The notes: generated by a model from the letters alone, not told the origin. Positions 1-7,527 are shown, numbered from the stretch's first letter. The stretch: 7,544 bases of DNA from Nocardioidaceae bacterium (GCA_013696365.1 JACCYS010000138.1:1-7544), one strand, 5' to 3'. A program made the numbers and translations.

Positions 1-60
1 TCCGGCCCCGCATCGTCCGGCCCCGCATCGTCCGCACCGGGGTCGTCTGCACCGGCGGGT
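1..60 (-). repeat. 15-bp tandem repeat encoding an Ala-Gly-Pro-Asp-Asp linker
   Basis: Bases 1-15 and 16-30 are identical 15-mers (TCCGGCCCCGCATCG on the plus strand). Bases 31-45 and 46-60 are diverged copies in the same register. Being a multiple of three, the unit keeps frame and encodes repeated DDAGP-like pentapeptides in the linker after the AAA+ domain of the chelatase ATPase. The array may continue left of the window. Confidence 0.85.
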
Positions 61-1076
61 GGCTCGGCGTCCTGCAGTGCCTGCTCCAGCTGCTCGTCGT
101 CTAGACCGGGAGCGTCGAACGGGTTGCGCCGCCGCCGGTGCGGCAGCGCCAGCCGGGCGGCCACCCGCACATCCTCGTCGTCGACCACGTCGCGACCCCA
201 CCAGGCGGCGTGCGCAAGAGCGGCCCGCGCCATCACCAGGTCTGCCCGCAGCCCGTCCACATCGAACGCGGCGCACACCGACGACACCTGCCGCAGCGCC
301 GCGTCCGGCAGGGTGACGCTCGACAGTCGGTCCCTGGCCTGCTCGATGCGCTGCGCGAGCGCCACCTGCTCGGCCGCCCACCGGTTGGTGAAGGCTGCCG
401 GGGAGTCGTCGTGCGCCATCCGACGGCGCACCACCTCGGTCCGGGTCTCGGCGTCCCGCGGGGCGCTGACCTCGACGTTCAGGCCGAAGCGGTCCAGCAG
501 CTGCGGGCGCAGCTCGCCCTCCTCGGGGTTCATGGTGCCGACCAGGAGAAAACGAGCGGCGTGCCGCACCGAGACGCCCTCACGCTCGACGTACGAGGTG
601 CCCAGCGCCGCGGCGTCCAAGAGCAGGTCGACCAGATGATCGTGCAGCAGGTTGACCTCGTCGACGTACAGCACACCCCGGTGCGCTGCTGCCAGCAGTC
701 CCGGCTCGTAGGCCTTGACGCCCTCGGTGAGCGCACGCTCGATGTCCAGCGAGCCGAGCAGCCGGTCCTCAGTGGCACCCACCGGCAGCTCGACCAGCCG
801 GGTGGGCCGCTCGGTGGCAGCGACACCGGGCTCGTGCGGTCCGTCCGGGCACTGGTCGTCCGGGGTGGCCGGGTCACAAGCGAACCGGCAACCCGCGACG
901 ACGCGCACGTCGGGCAGCACCTCGGCCAGCGCCCGCACGGTCGTGGACTTGGCTGTGCCCTTCTCGCCGCGCACCAGTACGCCGCCGATGGCTGGTGAGA
1001 CCGCGTTCAGCAGCAGCGCCAGCCGAAGGTCGTCCATGCCGACGACGGCACTGAAGGGATAAGTCTGTGTCCTCAT
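1..1076 (-). CDS. ChlI/BchI-type AAA+ chelatase ATPase, probable motor of the CobN cobaltochelatase (C-terminus cut by window edge)
   Basis: AAA+ ATPase of the magnesium-chelatase family; 358 codons are visible and the frame is open to base 1. Seen: Walker A GEKGTAKS at residues 37-44; cysteines 63, 67 and 76 in a CRFACDP...C segment; Walker B LYVDEVNLL with D139-E140; GTMNPEEGEL near 180; LLDRFG with D195-R196; an RRRRNPFD segment near 314-321, where the AAA+ part ends. From about 337 a Pro/Ala/Asp-rich acidic linker begins, made partly of a 15-bp tandem repeat. In the family such a linker joins the AAA+ module to a ChlD-like VWA domain, so a fused I-D protein of 600-plus residues is likely; the VWA part would lie outside the window (inference). 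The ATG at 1076 shares ATGA with the cobN stop, and GGAGGG (1091-1086) lies 9 nt upstream. Directly after cobN, it most likely hydrolyses ATP to drive cobalt insertion in place of CobS/CobT. A true Mg-chelatase role is less likely in this context. Confidence 0.93.
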   Translation of the reverse strand, partial: MRTQTYPFSAVVGMDDLRLALLLNAVSPAIGGVLVRGEKGTAKSTTVRALAEVLPDVRVVAGCRFACDPATPDDQCPDGPHEPGVAATERPTRLVELPVGATEDRLLGSLDIERALTEGVKAYEPGLLAAAHRGVLYVDEVNLLHDHLVDLLLDAAALGTSYVEREGVSVRHAARFLLVGTMNPEEGELRPQLLDRFGLNVEVSAPRDAETRTEVVRRRMAHDDSPAAFTNRWAAEQVALAQRIEQARDRLSSVTLPDAALRQVSSVCAAFDVDGLRADLVMARAALAHAAWWGRDVVDDEDVRVAARLALPHRRRRNPFDAPGLDDEQLEQALQDAEPPAGADDPGADDAGPDDAGP

Positions 1077-4000
1077 GCAGGCTCACCCTCCAACTCGCCC
1101 TCGAGTTCGAGGTAGGTCGCTCGCAGCCCGTCCACGGTGTCCGGGTCCGGCTCGGACCACAGCCCTCGCTCGGCCGCCTCGAGCAGCCGCTCGGAGATGC
1201 CGCGCAACGCCCACGGGTTCGACCGGCGCATGAACGCGCGCACTTCCTCGTCGAAGACGTACGAGCTGGCCAGCTGCTCGTACATCCAGTCGTCGACCAC
1301 CCCCGCAGTGGCGTCGTAGCCGAACAGGTAGTCCACGGTCGCCGCCATCTCGAAGGCACCCTTGTAACCGTGCCGCTGCATCGCCGACACCCAGCGGGGG
1401 TTGACCACCCGGGACCGGAACACCCGCTTGGTCTCCTCGCCGAGGGTGCGGGTGCGCACCTGGTCGGGCACCGCCGAGTCGCCGATGTAGGCCGCCGGGT
1501 CGGCGCCGGTCAGGTGCCGCACCATCGCGACCATCCCGCCGTGGAACTGAAAATAGTCGTCGGAGTCGGCGATGTCGTGCTCGCGGGTGTCCTGGTTCTT
1601 GGCGGCCACCGCGATCCGCCGAAACGCTGTCTCCATATCGCCGCGGGCGTCGCGCCCGTCCAGGTCGCGGCCGTAGGCATAGCCGCCCCACACCGCGTAC
1701 ACCTCGGCGAGGTCGGCGTCGGTGCGCCAGCTGCGGGAGTCGATCAACGGCAACAGGCCGGCGCCGTACGCGCCGGGCTTGGAGCCGAAGATGCGGGTGG
1801 TGGCCCGGCGGCGGTCACCGTGGTCACGTTCGTCCTCGTCGGCGTGCGCGCGGACGAAGTTCAGCTCGGCCGGCTCGTCCAGGTCGGCGACCACCCGGAT
1901 CGCCTCATCCAGCATGGCGATCACATGCGGGAAGGCGTCCCGGAAAAAGCCGGAGATGCGTACGGTGACGTCGATCCGCGGCCGGTCAAGCTCGGCCAGC
2001 GGTACCACCTCGAAGCCGGTCACCCGCCGAGACGCCTCGTCCCAGGTGGGTCGGCAACCCAGCAGGGCAAGCACCTCGGCGATGTCGTCGCCTTGGGTGC
2101 GCATCGCCGAGGTGCCCCAGACCGTCAGGCCCACCGAGCGGGGGTGCGCCCCGGTTTCGGCGAGGTGGCGCTGCAGCAGCGAGTCGGCGAGGGCCACCCC
2201 GACGTCCCAGGCGTTGCGGGATGGGATCGCCTTGGGATCGACCGAGTAGAAGTTGCGGCCGGTGGGCAGCACGTTGACCAACCCACGGGTCGGCGACCCG
2301 GACGGGCCGGCGGGCACGTAGCGGCCGGCGAGGGCGCGCAGCACGTTCGTCACCTCATCGGTGGTGCGCTGCAGCCGGGGCACCACCTCGGTGGCGGCGA
2401 ACCGGAGCACCGCCAGCACATCGCCCGGTGTACTGCCGAGCACCGCGGCGCATACCAGCGGCGCCTTCTCCGGCTCCCAGCCGAGGGTGTCCATTCCCTG
2501 CACCAGGTTGCGGGCGAGCCTTTCGATCAGGTCGACCGCGTCGGCGGCACTGGCTGCCGGTCCGTCGGCCACGTCGCTGAGCGCGGTCGGCACTGCCACC
2601 GGCCGGCCGGGCTCGGCCAGCAGCACCGCCTCGTCCAGACCGACGGAGGCGGCGATGGCCGCCCGCAGCCCCGGCAGCGCGCCACTGCGTCCGCCCCACA
2701 CCTGCGCGGCCCGCAAGATCGCCAGGACGGTGTCGACCCGCTGTTCACCGGCCGGCGCCGCGCCAAGGATGTGTAGACCGTCCCGAATCTGTACGTCCTT
2801 GATCTCGCACAGATAACCGTCGACATGCAGCACGAAGTCGTCGAAGTCGTCCTCGTCCGGCGCCGCGTCCAGGTGCAGGTCGTGGTGCAGTTGGGCTGCC
2901 GTGACTAGCGTCCAGATCTGCGCCCGCAGCGTCGGTGTCTTGGCCGGGTCCAGCGCCTGCACGGTGGCGTACTCGTCGAGCAGCTGCTCGAGGCGGGCAA
3001 TATCGCCGTAGGTGTCGGCGCGGGCCATCGGCGGGATGAGGTGGTCGACGACGGTGGCGTGCGCCCGCCGCTTGGCCTGGGTCCCTTCACCCGGGTCGTT
3101 GACGATGAACGGGTAGATCAACGGCAGATCACCGAGGACAGCGTCGGGCGCGCACTCAGCGGAGCTGCCGAGCCCCTTGCCCGGCAGCCACTCTAGCGTG
3201 CCGTGCTTGCCCAGGTGGACCACCGCGTCCGCGCCGAAGGACGCGTCCAGCCAGCGGTAGGCGGCCAGGTAGTGGTGGCTCGGCGGCAGCTCGGGGTCGT
3301 GGTAGATCGCCACCGGGTTCTCGCCGAACCCGCGCGGCGGCTGGATCAGCAGCACCACGTTGCCGAACTGCAGCGCGGCCAGCACGATCTGCGGCTGCTC
3401 TCCGGACTCGTCGACGTACAGCGACCCCGGCGGCTCGCCCCACTGCTGGACCACCGCATCGCGCAGCGCCGCCGGCAGCGCGGCGAACCAGCCGGCGTAG
3501 TCGGCCGCCGGCACCCGCAGCGGCGCCGCCTCGAGCTGGGCGTCGGTGAGCCACTCCACGTCGTGACCACCGGCGGCGATCAGCCGGTGGATCAGCTCGT
3601 CTCCCTGCTCCGGGAACCCGTCGCCGAGGTCGTAGCCGGCCTCGCGGAGGGTCTGCAGCAACACCACCGCGGAGGCGGGCGTGTCCAGCCCGACGGCGTT
3701 TCCGACGCGGGCGTGCTTGGTGGGATAGGACGACAGCACCAGCGCCAGCCGCTTGTCGGCGTTGGACCGGTGCCGCAGCCGGGCATGCCGGACCGCCGTG
3801 CCGGCGACTCGGGCAGCGCGCTCGGGGTCGGCAACGTAGACCGGCACGTCGCCATGCTGGGAGGTGTCGGTCTCCTTGAACGAGAACGGCACCGTGATCA
3901 GCCGGCCGTCGAACTCGGGGATCGCCACCTGCATCGCCGCGTCCATCGGGGTCAGCGCCGCGTTGGACGCCTCCCACACCGCCCGGGGCGAGGTCAGGCA

Positions 4001-4771
4001 CAACCCCTGCAGCACGGGCACGTCGAGGGCGGCCAGCGCACCCACGTCCCAGCCCTCATCGTCGCCCCCGGCGACCACCTCGCTGGCGGTCGTCCCGCCC
4101 GCGGCGAGCACCGTGACCACCAGCGCGTCCACCCCCCGCAGGGCAGCGAAGACACCGGCGTCGGCGGCGCGCAGCGAACCGCAGAACACCGGCAGCGCGT
4201 TGCCGCCGGCGGCCTCGACCGCGTCGGCGAGGGTGTCCACGAAGCCGGTGTTGCCGGCGACCGCGTGCGAACGGTAGAAGATGATCCCCACCGTCGGACG
4301 CCCCGGCAGGCGGGCCCGGTCGCCGTGCACGCCGTAGGCCGGGGTCGGCTGCGGCGGCTCGAAACCCTCACCGGTCAGCCGGACGGTGTCGGACAGGAAG
4401 CGCGCCAGCTGGGCCATGTTGACGGGCCCGCCCTCGCGCAGATATGCCAGCGCCTGCGTGGCCACCCCGCCCGGCACGGTCGACAGCCGCATCAACTCGG
4501 GGTCGGGGCTCTGCTCACCACCGAGCACCACGACCGGCAGCCCGCCCGCCAGCACCGCCGACAGTCCCTGCTCCCAGGTTGCCCGGCCGCCCAGCAGCCG
4601 CACGACCACGCACCAGGCCCCGTCCAGCAGCGCCGGCACTTCTTCGGGCGTGATCCGCGACGGGTTGGCTGTGCGCCAGCCCGACTGGCTGGCCTGTGCG
4701 GCGAGCAGGTCGGTGTCGGCGGTCGACAGCAGCAGGATCGTTGGCTCGGTCTTTGGATACGGCTCAGTCAT
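1073..4771 (-). CDS. cobN: Aerobic cobaltochelatase large subunit CobN
   Basis: 1232 residues, close to the usual length of actinobacterial CobN (about 1200). It is the tetrapyrrole-binding subunit that inserts Co2+ into hydrogenobyrinic acid a,c-diamide in the aerobic B12 pathway, using an AAA+ partner for ATP hydrolysis. CobN/BchH-family signatures seen: GIIFYRSHAVAGN at 162-174; MDAAMQVAIPEFDGR at 276-290 followed by VPFSFKE; KHARVGNAVGLDTPAS at 352-367; YHDPELPPSHHY at 490-501; HLGKHGTLEWLPGKG at 519-533, the most conserved His-rich block; WGTSAMRTQGDDIAE near 880-895; RIDVTVRISGFFRDAFP at 932-948; and a typical C-terminal NPWAL segment. There is no signal peptide or membrane segment, so it is cytosolic. 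The ATG at 4771 overlaps the cobQ stop by 8 bases (ATGACTGA), with GGAG (4784-4781) 9 nt upstream. Its own stop overlaps the next ATG by 4. It appears intact. Against the Mg-chelatase relative BchH: the flanking cobD, cobQ and B12 riboswitch settle the call. Confidence 0.98.
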   Translation of the reverse strand: MTEPYPKTEPTILLLSTADTDLLAAQASQSGWRTANPSRITPEEVPALLDGAWCVVVRLLGGRATWEQGLSAVLAGGLPVVVLGGEQSPDPELMRLSTVPGGVATQALAYLREGGPVNMAQLARFLSDTVRLTGEGFEPPQPTPAYGVHGDRARLPGRPTVGIIFYRSHAVAGNTGFVDTLADAVEAAGGNALPVFCGSLRAADAGVFAALRGVDALVVTVLAAGGTTASEVVAGGDDEGWDVGALAALDVPVLQGLCLTSPRAVWEASNAALTPMDAAMQVAIPEFDGRLITVPFSFKETDTSQHGDVPVYVADPERAARVAGTAVRHARLRHRSNADKRLALVLSSYPTKHARVGNAVGLDTPASAVVLLQTLREAGYDLGDGFPEQGDELIHRLIAAGGHDVEWLTDAQLEAAPLRVPAADYAGWFAALPAALRDAVVQQWGEPPGSLYVDESGEQPQIVLAALQFGNVVLLIQPPRGFGENPVAIYHDPELPPSHHYLAAYRWLDASFGADAVVHLGKHGTLEWLPGKGLGSSAECAPDAVLGDLPLIYPFIVNDPGEGTQAKRRAHATVVDHLIPPMARADTYGDIARLEQLLDEYATVQALDPAKTPTLRAQIWTLVTAAQLHHDLHLDAAPDEDDFDDFVLHVDGYLCEIKDVQIRDGLHILGAAPAGEQRVDTVLAILRAAQVWGGRSGALPGLRAAIAASVGLDEAVLLAEPGRPVAVPTALSDVADGPAASAADAVDLIERLARNLVQGMDTLGWEPEKAPLVCAAVLGSTPGDVLAVLRFAATEVVPRLQRTTDEVTNVLRALAGRYVPAGPSGSPTRGLVNVLPTGRNFYSVDPKAIPSRNAWDVGVALADSLLQRHLAETGAHPRSVGLTVWGTSAMRTQGDDIAEVLALLGCRPTWDEASRRVTGFEVVPLAELDRPRIDVTVRISGFFRDAFPHVIAMLDEAIRVVADLDEPAELNFVRAHADEDERDHGDRRRATTRIFGSKPGAYGAGLLPLIDSRSWRTDADLAEVYAVWGGYAYGRDLDGRDARGDMETAFRRIAVAAKNQDTREHDIADSDDYFQFHGGMVAMVRHLTGADPAAYIGDSAVPDQVRTRTLGEETKRVFRSRVVNPRWVSAMQRHGYKGAFEMAATVDYLFGYDATAGVVDDWMYEQLASSYVFDEEVRAFMRRSNPWALRGISERLLEAAERGLWSEPDPDTVDGLRATYLELEGELEGEPA

Positions 4772-6266
4772 CAGCTAGGGCTCCGGGGTGGATGAACGGC
4801 AGGTCGGCGGGGGGTCCGGCATCCAACAGGGCAAGCAGACCCGCAGTGTCGAGGTGGTCTGCGACCAGATCGCCGAGCACGCCCAGCCGACGCTCGCGTA
4901 CCTCGGCGAAACAGACGTCGTCGGCGGCCACGAACCGGCGCCCAGCCGCGACCGCTACATCGCGCAGGTAGGCACGCCGGAAGCCGTCGTTCTCGAACGT
5001 GCCGTGCCAGGTGGTGCCGCGTACCGCACCCTGACTGCACCCGTCCAGGAACGGCTCACCACCCTCGACCGTCGAGATGCCGTGGTGGATCTCGTAGGCC
5101 TCTACCAACTCGCCGAAGGCGCTGCCCCGCGGTCGCCCGAGCACCTTGTGGCTGCCGAAGCGCACCACCGTGGGCAGCAGACCAAGACCCGGGACGATGC
5201 CCGCCTCGCTCTCCACATCGTCGTGGATCTCGCGGGCCAGCATCTGATAGCCACCGCAGACCCCCAGCACGGGTCTCTGCTCGGCGGCCCGTCGTTGCAG
5301 CGCTCGGTCGAAACCGCGTTCACGCAGCCACCCCAGGTCGGCGACGGTGGTCCTGCTGCCGGGCAGCACCACCAGGTCGGCGTCGACCAGCTCTTGTGGC
5401 GCGGTGACAAAGCTGACCACAACGCCCGGCTCTGCCGACAACGCGTCCGCATCGGTGAAGTTGCTGATGTGCGGCAACCGCACCACCGCGATCCGCAGGG
5501 TGTCGTCGCCACGGGGTGGTCCAACCTCATTGCCCCGCTCGGCGGACAGGTCCAGGGAGTCCTCGACATCCAGCCACAGGCCGCCGGCCCACGGCAGCAC
5601 CCCGAGCGTCGGCCGCCCGGTCAGCGCCTGCAGCTGCGCCAGCCCGGGCGCGAGCAGCCGGTCATCACCACGGAACTTGTTGACCACGAAGCCGGCAATC
5701 AGCCGCTGGTCCGCCGCCGACAGCAGCGCCAAGGTGCCGTACATGGCGGCGAACACCCCGCCCCGGTCGATGTCGCCCACGACGAGGACGGGCAGGTCAG
5801 CGGCCCGGGCGAGGCCCATGTTGGCGATGTCGCGGTCTCGTAGGTTGATCTCGGTCGGGCTCCCTGCCCCTTCGCAGATCACGGCGTCGAAGCGGGAGCG
5901 CAGGTCGGCCAGGCAGTCCAGCACGGTTGCCTGCAGCCGCGGCTTGAGGTCGCGGTAGCTGAGCGCGTCGACGTCGGCGACCGGGTGGCCGAGCAGCACC
6001 ACCTGGCTGCGCCGATCGGTTCCGGGCTTGAGCAACACCGGGTTCATCGCCGCTTCGGCTTCGATGCCAGCAGCGGCCGCTTGCATCGCCTGGGCACGGC
6101 CGATCTCGGCGCCGTCGCGGGTCACCATGGAGTTCAGCGACATGTTCTGCGCCTTGAACGGCGCGACCTTCACACCTCGGCGGGCGAGCCAGCGGCAGAT
6201 GCCGGCGGTGACGACGCTCTTACCGGCATCCGACGTGGTCCCCGCGACCAGCAGCGCGCCGCTCAT
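4764..6266 (-). CDS. cobQ: Cobyric acid synthase (glutamine-hydrolysing) CobQ/CbiP
   Basis: 500 residues, normal for the family. It amidates the b, d, e and g side chains of adenosylcobyrinic acid a,c-diamide using ATP and glutamine-derived ammonia, giving adenosylcobyric acid; cytosolic. N-terminal dethiobiotin-synthetase-like ATPase domain: GTTSDAGKS P-loop at 9-17, PFKAQNMSLNS at 36-46, CEGAGSPTEINL at 131-142, VVGDIDRGGVF at 162-172. C-terminal class I glutamine amidotransferase domain from about 258: LPGSRTT at 301-307, the nucleophile Cys337 in GVCGGYQ, and the probable catalytic His421 in TTWHGTFEN. All key residues are present. The start ATG at 6266 is chosen because the P-loop must lie close to the N-terminus and because it shares ATGA with the cobD stop. 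No clear Shine-Dalgarno sequence precedes it, so translation probably depends on ribosomes finishing cobD. CobB (a,c-diamide synthase) is related, but the domain order and the SNFTDADAL and GTTSDAGKS motifs fit CobQ. Confidence 0.98.
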   Translation of the reverse strand: MSGALLVAGTTSDAGKSVVTAGICRWLARRGVKVAPFKAQNMSLNSMVTRDGAEIGRAQAMQAAAAGIEAEAAMNPVLLKPGTDRRSQVVLLGHPVADVDALSYRDLKPRLQATVLDCLADLRSRFDAVICEGAGSPTEINLRDRDIANMGLARAADLPVLVVGDIDRGGVFAAMYGTLALLSAADQRLIAGFVVNKFRGDDRLLAPGLAQLQALTGRPTLGVLPWAGGLWLDVEDSLDLSAERGNEVGPPRGDDTLRIAVVRLPHISNFTDADALSAEPGVVVSFVTAPQELVDADLVVLPGSRTTVADLGWLRERGFDRALQRRAAEQRPVLGVCGGYQMLAREIHDDVESEAGIVPGLGLLPTVVRFGSHKVLGRPRGSAFGELVEAYEIHHGISTVEGGEPFLDGCSQGAVRGTTWHGTFENDGFRRAYLRDVAVAAGRRFVAADDVCFAEVRERRLGVLGDLVADHLDTAGLLALLDAGPPADLPFIHPGALADD

Positions 6267-7219
6267 CGCAACCAGGCCACGGCCGTTGCGAGCACTATCG
6301 TCGCGACACCCACCAGCCGGGACAACCGCACCGTCCGGGCGATGTCGGCGACCTGCGGGGGTGCGCCGTCACCGAGGGGCCCGCGGGTCTCGACCCGGGA
6401 GCCGTAGCGGTTGTCACCGCCCAGCCGCAGCTGCAGAGCACCAGCAAACGCCGCCTCGCAGCGACCGGCGTTCGGGCTGGGATGAGCGGCGCCGTCGCGC
6501 CGCAACACCCGCAGCGTGCTCCCCGGCTTGCCACCGACCAGCGGTGCCAACGCGGACGCCAGCAGCCCGGTGATGCGCGCCGGGACCAGATTCGCCACGT
6601 CGTCCAGCCGGGCCGCCGCCCAACCGAAGCGTTCGTAGCGCGCACTGTGGTGCCCGACCATCGCGTCCAAGGTGTTCACCACGCGGTAGCCCACCAGCCC
6701 GGGTACGCCTGCAACGGCACCCCACAACAGTGGAGCGACCACTGCATCTGAGGTGTTCTCGGCCACCGACTCCACCGTTGCCCGGGCCAGCTCGTCGGCG
6801 TCGAGGTCGCGGGCCTCGCGGCCGCACAGGTGCGCCAGCCGCGCCCGTGCCGGCCCGAGGTCGCCTGCGACGTCACCAGCCTCCAGCAGGGACTGCATCT
6901 GACCTGCCTCACGCAGCAGCGTCGCGCCACCCAGCACCGCCCATGTACTCACCGCGGTGATCGCCACCCGCGAGCCCGCAGACAGCGCGGCCCGCTCGAC
7001 CACTGCCGCAACGGTGACGGCAGCCGTCACCCAGCCGAGCACGAATGCCGAGCCCCGGCGGCGCGAGTCAGCCCATACGCGGCGCTCGACGGCGCCGGCA
7101 GTACGACCGAACACTGCCACTGGATGCCCCCGGCGCGGGTCGCCCACGGCAGCGTCCAGGACCGCGCCGACCAGCAGGCCGAGCGCCCGTGGCCCTCGGC
7201 TGGCCAGGGCAGCAGGCAT
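6263..7219 (-). CDS. cobD: Adenosylcobinamide-phosphate synthase CobD/CbiB (integral membrane)
   Basis: 318 residues from the ATG at 7219; the family is usually about 310-330. It joins adenosylcobyric acid to (R)-1-amino-2-propanol or its O-phosphate to give adenosylcobinamide (phosphate), in the cytoplasmic membrane. Motifs seen: VGDP at 25-28 and GHPV at 31-34; ESVAENTSDAVVAPL at 150-164; VNTLDAMVGH at 181-190 followed by RYERFG; ARLDDVANLVPARITG at 203-218; HPSPNAG at 246-252 with E255; LGGDNRY at 267-272. Hydrophobic stretches at about 11-24, 58-76, 84-103 and 301-316 fit membrane helices, with weaker ones at 156-176 and 215-228. Start choice: AGGAAGG (7237-7231) lies 11 nt before this ATG and 8 nt before the GTG just ahead of it (7222), so either may be used. 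The longest frame begins at GTG 7249 but has no good ribosome site and lies inside a small hairpin. First gene after the B12 riboswitch. Its stop overlaps the cobQ ATG. Confidence 0.95.
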   Translation of the reverse strand: MPAALASRGPRALGLLVGAVLDAAVGDPRRGHPVAVFGRTAGAVERRVWADSRRRGSAFVLGWVTAAVTVAAVVERAALSAGSRVAITAVSTWAVLGGATLLREAGQMQSLLEAGDVAGDLGPARARLAHLCGREARDLDADELARATVESVAENTSDAVVAPLLWGAVAGVPGLVGYRVVNTLDAMVGHHSARYERFGWAAARLDDVANLVPARITGLLASALAPLVGGKPGSTLRVLRRDGAAHPSPNAGRCEAAFAGALQLRLGGDNRYGSRVETRGPLGDGAPPQVADIARTVRLSRLVGVATIVLATAVAWLR

Positions 7220-7230
7220 CACGCATCGAG

Positions 7231-7238
7231 CCTTCCTC
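7231..7238 (-). promoter_or_regulatory. Ribosome binding site of cobD
   Basis: GAGGAAGG on the minus strand is the only strong Shine-Dalgarno-like stretch near the cobD start. It is 8 nt from GTG 7222 and 11 nt from ATG 7219, and it argues against the longer GTG 7249 start. It lies about 30 nt after the riboswitch closing stem, so a B12-induced fold could mask it (inference). Confidence 0.7.
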
Positions 7239-7255
7239 GGGGTGTCCACGCCCCG
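7238..7255 (-). promoter_or_regulatory. Small GC hairpin just ahead of the cobD ribosome site, possible part of the expression platform
   Basis: CGGGG (7255-7251) can pair with CCCCG (7242-7238). One C/A mismatch and one further G-C pair close a UGGA loop. Its 3' foot takes in the first base of GAGGAAGG. No U-run follows, so it is not an intrinsic terminator. A role in masking or exposing the ribosome site is only a guess. Confidence 0.35.
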
Positions 7256-7265
7256 GGTTGACGGA

Positions 7266-7412
7266 TCGACGGTTGGAGTCTCCTGGCTCCCGGATCGTCG
7301 CTTCCCTCAGCCTTCCCACCGCTCGCGCGGTCGTGGCTGGTGCGAGGGTCGCTCCCCGGTCACAGTGGCGGGACCGCGTCGGATTCACACCGACTTCCTC
7401 GTCTGCCGTCGA
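7266..7412 (-). ncRNA. Cobalamin (B12) riboswitch, leader of cobD-cobQ-cobN
   Basis: Minus-strand RNA with the conserved cobalamin riboswitch elements in order. A P1 closing stem pairs UCGACGG (7412-7406) with CCGUCGA (7272-7266). GAGGAAG is followed by a GUCGG/CCGAC hairpin with loop UGUGAAU (7394-7378). A CGGUC/GACCG stem (7376-7372 with 7361-7357) encloses CCCGCCACUGU, containing the B12 box GCCACUG (7369-7363). Next come an ACCGC-GCGA-GCGGU hairpin (7331-7318), the conserved GGUGGGAAGGC (7320-7310) and GGAGCCAGGAGACUCC (7290-7275). The GGUGGGAAG element resembles the large adenosylcobalamin-type class (as in the btuB leader); the class call is moderate. About 44 nt separate the closing stem from the cobD start. 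With no terminator hairpin plus U-tract in between, control is most likely at translation initiation. High B12 should then repress cobD and, through the overlapping junctions, the genes after it. Confidence 0.95.
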
Positions 7413-7420
7413 CGAATGAT

Positions 7421-7471
7421 CCGAAGCAGACCACACAGCCGAAATGAGCGTCAAGGCGGGGTCTGCTTCGG
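7421..7471. repeat. Perfect 12-bp inverted repeat upstream of the riboswitch
   Basis: CCGAAGCAGACC (7421-7432) and GGTCTGCTTCGG (7460-7471) are exact reverse complements separated by 27 bases. The repeat ends about 9 bases before the riboswitch closing stem. No T-run follows either arm, so it is not a standard intrinsic terminator. It could be a stem in the operon leader, a terminator-like structure for the gene beyond the right edge, or a large operator. The loop carries TTGACG (7454-7449, minus strand), a -35-like hexamer, but no fitting -10 follows at the usual spacing. Confidence 0.6.
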
Positions 7472-7527
7472 GGCCGGTCGCGGTCAAACCTGTACCGGTC
7501 GGCGGCGCCGGGCGTGTGGCGGACGAG

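Noticed and set aside
1067..2776. Long open frame on the plus strand (569 codons) opposite cobN
   Set aside because: It is antisense to the clear CobN coding frame, is rich in Arg, Gly, His and Gln, and has no recognisable domain. Such frames are common opposite high-GC genes.
3203..4795. Long open frame on the plus strand (530 codons) opposite the 5' part of cobN
   Set aside because: Same reasoning: low-complexity composition, no family motif, no ribosome site of note, and fully antisense to conserved CobN sequence.
4788..5843. Plus-strand open frame (351 codons) opposite cobQ
   Set aside because: Shadow of the conserved CobQ frame; no motif or domain is seen.
7426..7454. Possible sigma-70-type promoter with TTGACG as -35
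   Set aside because: At a 17-base spacer the -10 would read GTCTGC, which is not promoter-like; neighbouring spacings are no better.
7421..7471. Intrinsic terminator
   Set aside because: The stem is perfect, but the 27-base loop and the lack of a T-run on either side do not fit the standard form.
7068..7487. Minus-strand open frame of 139 codons across the leader
   Set aside because: It runs through the riboswitch core and into cobD in another frame, and the RNA structure explains the conservation better than a protein would.
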